From: an uncultured Clostridia bacterium
Lineage (GTDB): Bacteria > Bacillota > Clostridia > Oscillospirales > Ruminococcaceae
NCBI GenBank assembly: GCA_937907305.1
Contig: CALERQ010000044.1
Location: 1 to 8,416, forward strand
DNA: 8,416 bases
Direction: 5' to 3'
The position numbers and the translations under genes were made by a program. The notes beneath the pieces were generated by a model. The model saw only the letters and a program-made list of their open reading frames with translations. It was not told the origin of the DNA and searched no databases. This document shows positions 5,848-8,416 of the stretch, piece after piece; within the stretch, counting starts at the first letter, position 1; every line of letters begins with the position of its first letter.

Positions 5848-5875
5848 TTGGGGATTTTTACCCCAAGATATCCCC
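5848..5875 (+). promoter_or_regulatory. Hairpin with an alternative partner in the arginase leader
   Basis: TTGGGG (5848-5853) can pair with CCCCAA (5861-5866) across a 7-nt loop. The same G-run, as GGGGAT (5850-5855), can instead pair with ATCCCC (5870-5875). The two pairings exclude each other. Both end about 20-30 nt before the ribosome binding site. A regulatory role is only suggested by this arrangement. Confidence 0.35.
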
Positions 5876-5911
5876 GAAGAACTTGATTGATCCGAAAGGA
5901 AGGTACCCGCT

Positions 5912-6811
5912 ATGCGGTTTTCTCTTATTGCGGCCCCGCTGGAGCTGGGCTGCGGCACCACCGGCTGCGCCATGGGCGGCGCGGCCCTCGTCAGCGGAGA
6001 GAACGGACTTCTCTCCTTCCTCACCCACAATGGCATCAGTGCCTCGGCGGATTCCGCCTTTGTACCGATGACCGCCCGTCGGGAGGAGGAGCCCGCCCCC
6101 CACTATCTGCCGGAGGTGGTGACCGCCTGCTGCGCCACCCGGGATGCCGTTTCCGCCGCCCAGGGAGAGGGCGCTTTTCCCGTCACTCTCGGCGGCGACC
6201 ACGCCCTGGGACTGGGCACCGTGGCCGGCACCGCCCAGCACTACTCCCCGGAGGAGCTTTCACTCGTCTGGGTGGATGCCCACACCGATATCAACACCGA
6301 AAACTCCTCCCTTTCCGGCAATATCCACGGTATGCCCATCGCGGCGCTGCTGGGTCTTTGCGGGCCGGAGCTTTCCTCCGTCTGCGGGGGGCTGCCCGCC
6401 CTGCGCCCGGAAAATGTCCACATCATCTTCGCCCGGGATATCGACCCCGCCGAAGAGCGGATCATCGCGGAGCAGGGCGTCCACCTTTACCGCATGAGCG
6501 AGATCAGGGAGCAGGGGCTCTCCGCGGTACTGCACCGCCTGCTGGGCAATATCACCACCCCCTTCTGCCATGTCAGCTGGGATGTGGACAGCCTGGATGC
6601 CTCCTTTATCCCCGCCACCGGCCTGCCCATCCCGGATGGCCCCGACCCCAAGGCCGTGACCGATGTGCTGAAGGCCCTGGCGGCCTCCGGCAAGATGGTG
6701 GCCCTGGACTGCGTGGAGTATAACCCCGCCCGGGACCCCGACGGCAGCTGCTGCCGCACCGTTCTCGGCATCCTGGAGCCGGTGCTGCTGGCCCTGGCCG
6801 CCAAACCGTGA
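5912..6811 (+). CDS. rocF: Arginase-family ureohydrolase (probable arginase)
   Basis: Arginase hydrolyses L-arginine to L-ornithine and urea, using two Mn2+ ions, in the cytoplasm. The protein has 299 residues, the usual length. All metal ligands are in place: GGDH (94-97), DAHTDIN (122-128) and DVDSLD (224-229). The SGNIHGMP segment (135-142) that forms part of the substrate pocket is typical of arginase rather than agmatinase. The PATGLPIP stretch (234-241) matches the PGTGTPV loop, and VEYNP (268-272) matches the EVNP motif. The start is set by AAAGGAAGG 8 nt upstream. It has its own probable promoter and a 5' leader hairpin. No clear terminator follows. A hairpin repeat and then murE come next on the same strand. 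Another guanidino substrate cannot be excluded from sequence alone. Confidence 0.87.
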   Translation: MRFSLIAAPLELGCGTTGCAMGGAALVSGENGLLSFLTHNGISASADSAFVPMTARREEEPAPHYLPEVVTACCATRDAVSAAQGEGAFPVTLGGDHALGLGTVAGTAQHYSPEELSLVWVDAHTDINTENSSLSGNIHGMPIAALLGLCGPELSSVCGGLPALRPENVHIIFARDIDPAEERIIAEQGVHLYRMSEIREQGLSAVLHRLLGNITTPFCHVSWDVDSLDASFIPATGLPIPDGPDPKAVTDVLKALAASGKMVALDCVEYNPARDPDGSCCRTVLGILEPVLLALAAKP

Positions 6812-6820
6812 TTTTTTAGG

Positions 6821-6832
6821 CCCCTGCAGGGG
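6821..6832. repeat. Perfect 12-bp palindrome after the arginase gene
   Basis: CCCCTGCAGGGG is fully self-complementary and lies just after a T6 run following the arginase stop codon. It overlaps the left flank of repeat copy 3. The T-run precedes rather than follows the palindrome, so it does not make a terminator for the upstream gene. Confidence 0.5.
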
Positions 6833-6931
6833 GCTGGCTGCGGGCCGCAGGCCGTTTCGGCTCCGCCGAAACACGCAGGCTCCGCCTGCGTCGGCGGCTC
6901 CGCCGCCGGGCCTGCGGCCCGCCCTGCCCCT
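6826..6931. repeat. GC-rich multi-hairpin palindromic repeat (copy 3, perfect cloverleaf)
   Basis: The outer arms CGGGCCGCAGGCC (6841-6853) and GGCCTGCGGCCCG (6909-6921) are identical to those of copy 2. The interior is fully used by three abutting hairpins with no unpaired base between them: 6854-6872 (GTTTCGGC / GCCGAAAC), 6873-6891 (ACGCAGGC / GCCTGCGT) and 6892-6908 (CGGCGGC / GCCGCCG), each with a TCC triloop. The left flank GCAGGGGGCTGGCTG matches copy 2 at all but two positions. It fills much of the 181-nt gap between arginase and murE and would be transcribed if the two genes share a message. Confidence 0.88.
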
Positions 6932-6992
6932 TTCCGGATCCTTTCCCATACCGGGCCGGCCCCCACCGGCCCCTCGCTGTAAGGAGTACCCT

Positions 6993-8416
6993 ATGGAACA
7001 CACCCTCACCCTTTCCCGGGCCGCCGCCGCCCTGCGGCAGCATGGCCTGCTGCTTTCGGCCCCCCATTGCCCGCAGGAACTCACCTTCCCCGCCCTCACC
7101 TACGATAGCCGGGCCGTCACCCCCGGCGCCCTTTTCGTCTGCAAGGGCCTGAATTTCAAGCCGGAGTACCTGCAAAAGGCGCTGGAAGCCGGCGCCGCCT
7201 GCTATGTGGCGGAGCAGCCCTACGATGCTGCCGCCCCGGCTCTCATCGTCAGCGATGTCCGTCGGGCCCTTTCTGTCCTGGCCGCCGAATACTACGGCCA
7301 CCCCGCCGAACAGCTCACCCTCATCGGGCTCACCGGCACCAAGGGCAAAACCACCACCACCTACTTCATCAAGAATATTCTGGATACCGCCCTCGGCCAC
7401 CGCACCGCCGTCCTTTCCACCGTGGAAATGTATACCGGCGGCGAAAGCACCGAAGCCCACCTTACCACCCCGGAAAGTCTGGAGCTGCAGCAGTGCTTTG
7501 CCGATACCCTGGCCCACGGCATCCGCCACCTGACGATGGAGGTCTCCTCCCAGGCGTACAAGCAGCAGCGGGTCTACGGCGTTCCCTTCACCGTGGGGCT
7601 GTTCCTCAATCTTTCGGAGGACCACATCGGCCCGCTGGAGCACGAGAATTTCGAGGATTACTTCCAGTGCAAGCTGCAGCTGATGAAAAACTGCAGGCTC
7701 GCTGTCATCTGCCGCGGTACCGATCGCTTTGAGGAAATCTATGCCACCGCCAAGGCCCACGCCGAACAGGTCCTGGTCTGCGGCAATGACCCCTCCTGCG
7801 ACCTGTGGGTGGAAAACATCCGCAAGGAAGCCCCCGGCTTCACCTTCACCGTCTGCGATAAAAACTCCCGCCGGGATTTCCGCATCACCATGGAGGGCCG
7901 CTTCAATATCGAAAACGCGCTGGCGGCCATCACCATCACCCGGGCCCTCGGCTTTGCCGATGACGCCATCGCCGCCGGTATCGCCGATGTTTCCGTCCCC
8001 GGCCGAATGAATGTGCTGCAAAAGGACGGCCGCACCGTTATTGTGGATTACGCCCACAATTTCCTCAGCTTTACGGCGCTGTTCCGCTCCCTGAAGCAGG
8101 ATTACCCCGGCGCCCCCATCAAGGTGCTGTGCGGCTGCCCCGGCCACAAAAACATGAAGCGCCGGGTGGATATCGGCCGCCTCTGCGGGGAATACGCCGA
8201 TTTTGTCTACCTCACCGCCGAAGACCCCGGCTTTGAGGACCCGGCCGAAATTTGCCGGGAGATGGCCGGCTACATTGGGGAGTATCATCACCGTTACATC
8301 ATCCTGCCGGACCGTGCCGCCGCCGTGGAGCGGTCCATCGCGGAGCTGGCCCCCGGTGAAATTCTCATCCTGGCCGGCAAGGGCGAGGAGGACTACCAGA
8401 AGGTGCAGGGCCGCTA
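6993..8416 (+). CDS. murE: MurE-type Mur ligase (UDP-MurNAc-tripeptide synthetase), 3' end outside window
   Basis: Mur ligases of this type add the third amino acid to UDP-MurNAc-L-Ala-D-Glu in the cytoplasm, using ATP. There are 474 codons in the window with no stop, so perhaps 10-30 residues are missing. The N-terminal domain has YDSRAVTPGALFVCKG (37-52). The P-loop is GLTGTKGKTTT (112-122), followed by TTPES (158-162), MEVSSQA (182-188), NLSEDHIG (206-213) and the candidate carbamylated Lys at K227 (YFQCKLQLM). The C-terminal domain has PGRMN (336-340), VDYAHN (351-356), GCPGHKNMKRR (381-391) and AGKGEEDYQ (461-469). The DNPR motif of diaminopimelate-adding MurE is replaced by EDPG (410-413). 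The compact N-domain and the PGxKxxxRR-like segment recall lactobacillar lysine- or ornithine-type MurE. The start is set by AAGGAG 6 nt upstream. I see no separate promoter. Confidence 0.85.
   Translation, partial: MEHTLTLSRAAAALRQHGLLLSAPHCPQELTFPALTYDSRAVTPGALFVCKGLNFKPEYLQKALEAGAACYVAEQPYDAAAPALIVSDVRRALSVLAAEYYGHPAEQLTLIGLTGTKGKTTTTYFIKNILDTALGHRTAVLSTVEMYTGGESTEAHLTTPESLELQQCFADTLAHGIRHLTMEVSSQAYKQQRVYGVPFTVGLFLNLSEDHIGPLEHENFEDYFQCKLQLMKNCRLAVICRGTDRFEEIYATAKAHAEQVLVCGNDPSCDLWVENIRKEAPGFTFTVCDKNSRRDFRITMEGRFNIENALAAITITRALGFADDAIAAGIADVSVPGRMNVLQKDGRTVIVDYAHNFLSFTALFRSLKQDYPGAPIKVLCGCPGHKNMKRRVDIGRLCGEYADFVYLTAEDPGFEDPAEICREMAGYIGEYHHRYIILPDRAAAVERSIAELAPGEILILAGKGEEDYQKVQGR

Larger units (their letters stand above)
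5447..5911. other. 465-nt divergent intergenic region (rpe / arginase)
   Basis: From left to right it holds the rpe leader with a perfect inverted repeat, the rpe promoter, an inverted repeat over its -35 box, a GC-rich multi-hairpin repeat, and the probable promoter and leader of the arginase gene. Open frames here (for example on the minus strand through 5554-5797) run through the repeat, have no ribosome binding site, and give Arg/Ala/Pro-rich peptides, so I do not treat them as genes. Confidence 0.8.

Noticed and set aside
5501..6036. Minus-strand open frames through the rpe/arginase intergenic region
   Set aside because: They read through the palindromic repeat (Arg/Ala/Pro-rich peptide) and over the rpe promoter, and lack ribosome binding sites. 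Such frames can be mis-annotated as hypothetical proteins.
6809..6832. Rho-independent terminator after the arginase gene
   Set aside because: The T-run comes before the GC-rich palindrome, not after it, and no stem precedes the T-run convincingly.
6841..6921. Cloverleaf fold as a possible tRNA
   Set aside because: There is no CCA end or acceptor-like 7-bp stem, no T-loop or D-loop sequence, and all loops are 3 nt. The same outer arms recur as a repeat at 5647-5729.
6816..8291. 491-codon minus-strand open frame opposite murE
   Set aside because: It is antisense to a MurE with all catalytic motifs. Its C-terminus is just the translated hairpin repeat.

Overview
The window is GC-rich (roughly 60% by eye) and looks like a chromosomal segment of a Gram-positive anaerobe. 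The best guess is the Faecalibacterium/Gemmiger/Subdoligranulum side of the Oscillospiraceae. That rests on general style: AAGGAG-type ribosome binding sites, Rnf-type genes, a lactobacillar-style MurE, and GC-rich multi-hairpin intergenic repeats. It does not rest on a marker gene. There are eight protein genes in two divergent blocks, with no rRNA, tRNA, IS element or CRISPR array.

Left block, minus strand (about 5547 down to 74): a strong sigma-70-type promoter drives rpe (ribulose-phosphate 3-epimerase). It is followed by four tightly packed genes for homologues of Rnf complex subunits C, D, E and A. The last gene encodes a membrane-anchored putative glycoside hydrolase of the DUF4015 type, and a Rho-independent terminator follows. 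The three junctions C/D, D/E and E/A all overlap, and the other gaps are 28-36 nt, so this reads as one operon.

The Rnf part is the unusual piece. Gene order matches the canonical rnfCDGEAB, but rnfG and rnfB are absent. RnfC lacks the N-terminal part with the glycine-rich NADH/FMN motif but keeps both 4Fe-4S motifs. RnfD lacks the usual SGAT flavin-attachment motif. RnfE lacks the two cysteines that normally help hold the intramembrane 2Fe-2S cluster. This looks like a reduced or repurposed Rnf-derived membrane module rather than a standard ferredoxin:NAD+ oxidoreductase.

Right block, plus strand (about 5804 to the window end): an arginase-family ureohydrolase gene with its own probable promoter is followed, 181 nt later, by a MurE-type Mur ligase gene that runs off the right edge. 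The MurE lacks the DNPR motif of diaminopimelate-adding enzymes and resembles the lactobacillar L-lysine/L-ornithine type. Arginase makes L-ornithine, so a link to the peptidoglycan cross-linking residue is an attractive but unproven idea.

Three copies of a striking GC-rich palindromic repeat sit in the intergenic regions (left edge, 5632-5740, 6826-6931). Each complete copy has a 13-bp perfect outer stem enclosing three consecutive triloop hairpins, a cloverleaf-like fold. The inner hairpin sequences differ between copies while their complementarity is kept.
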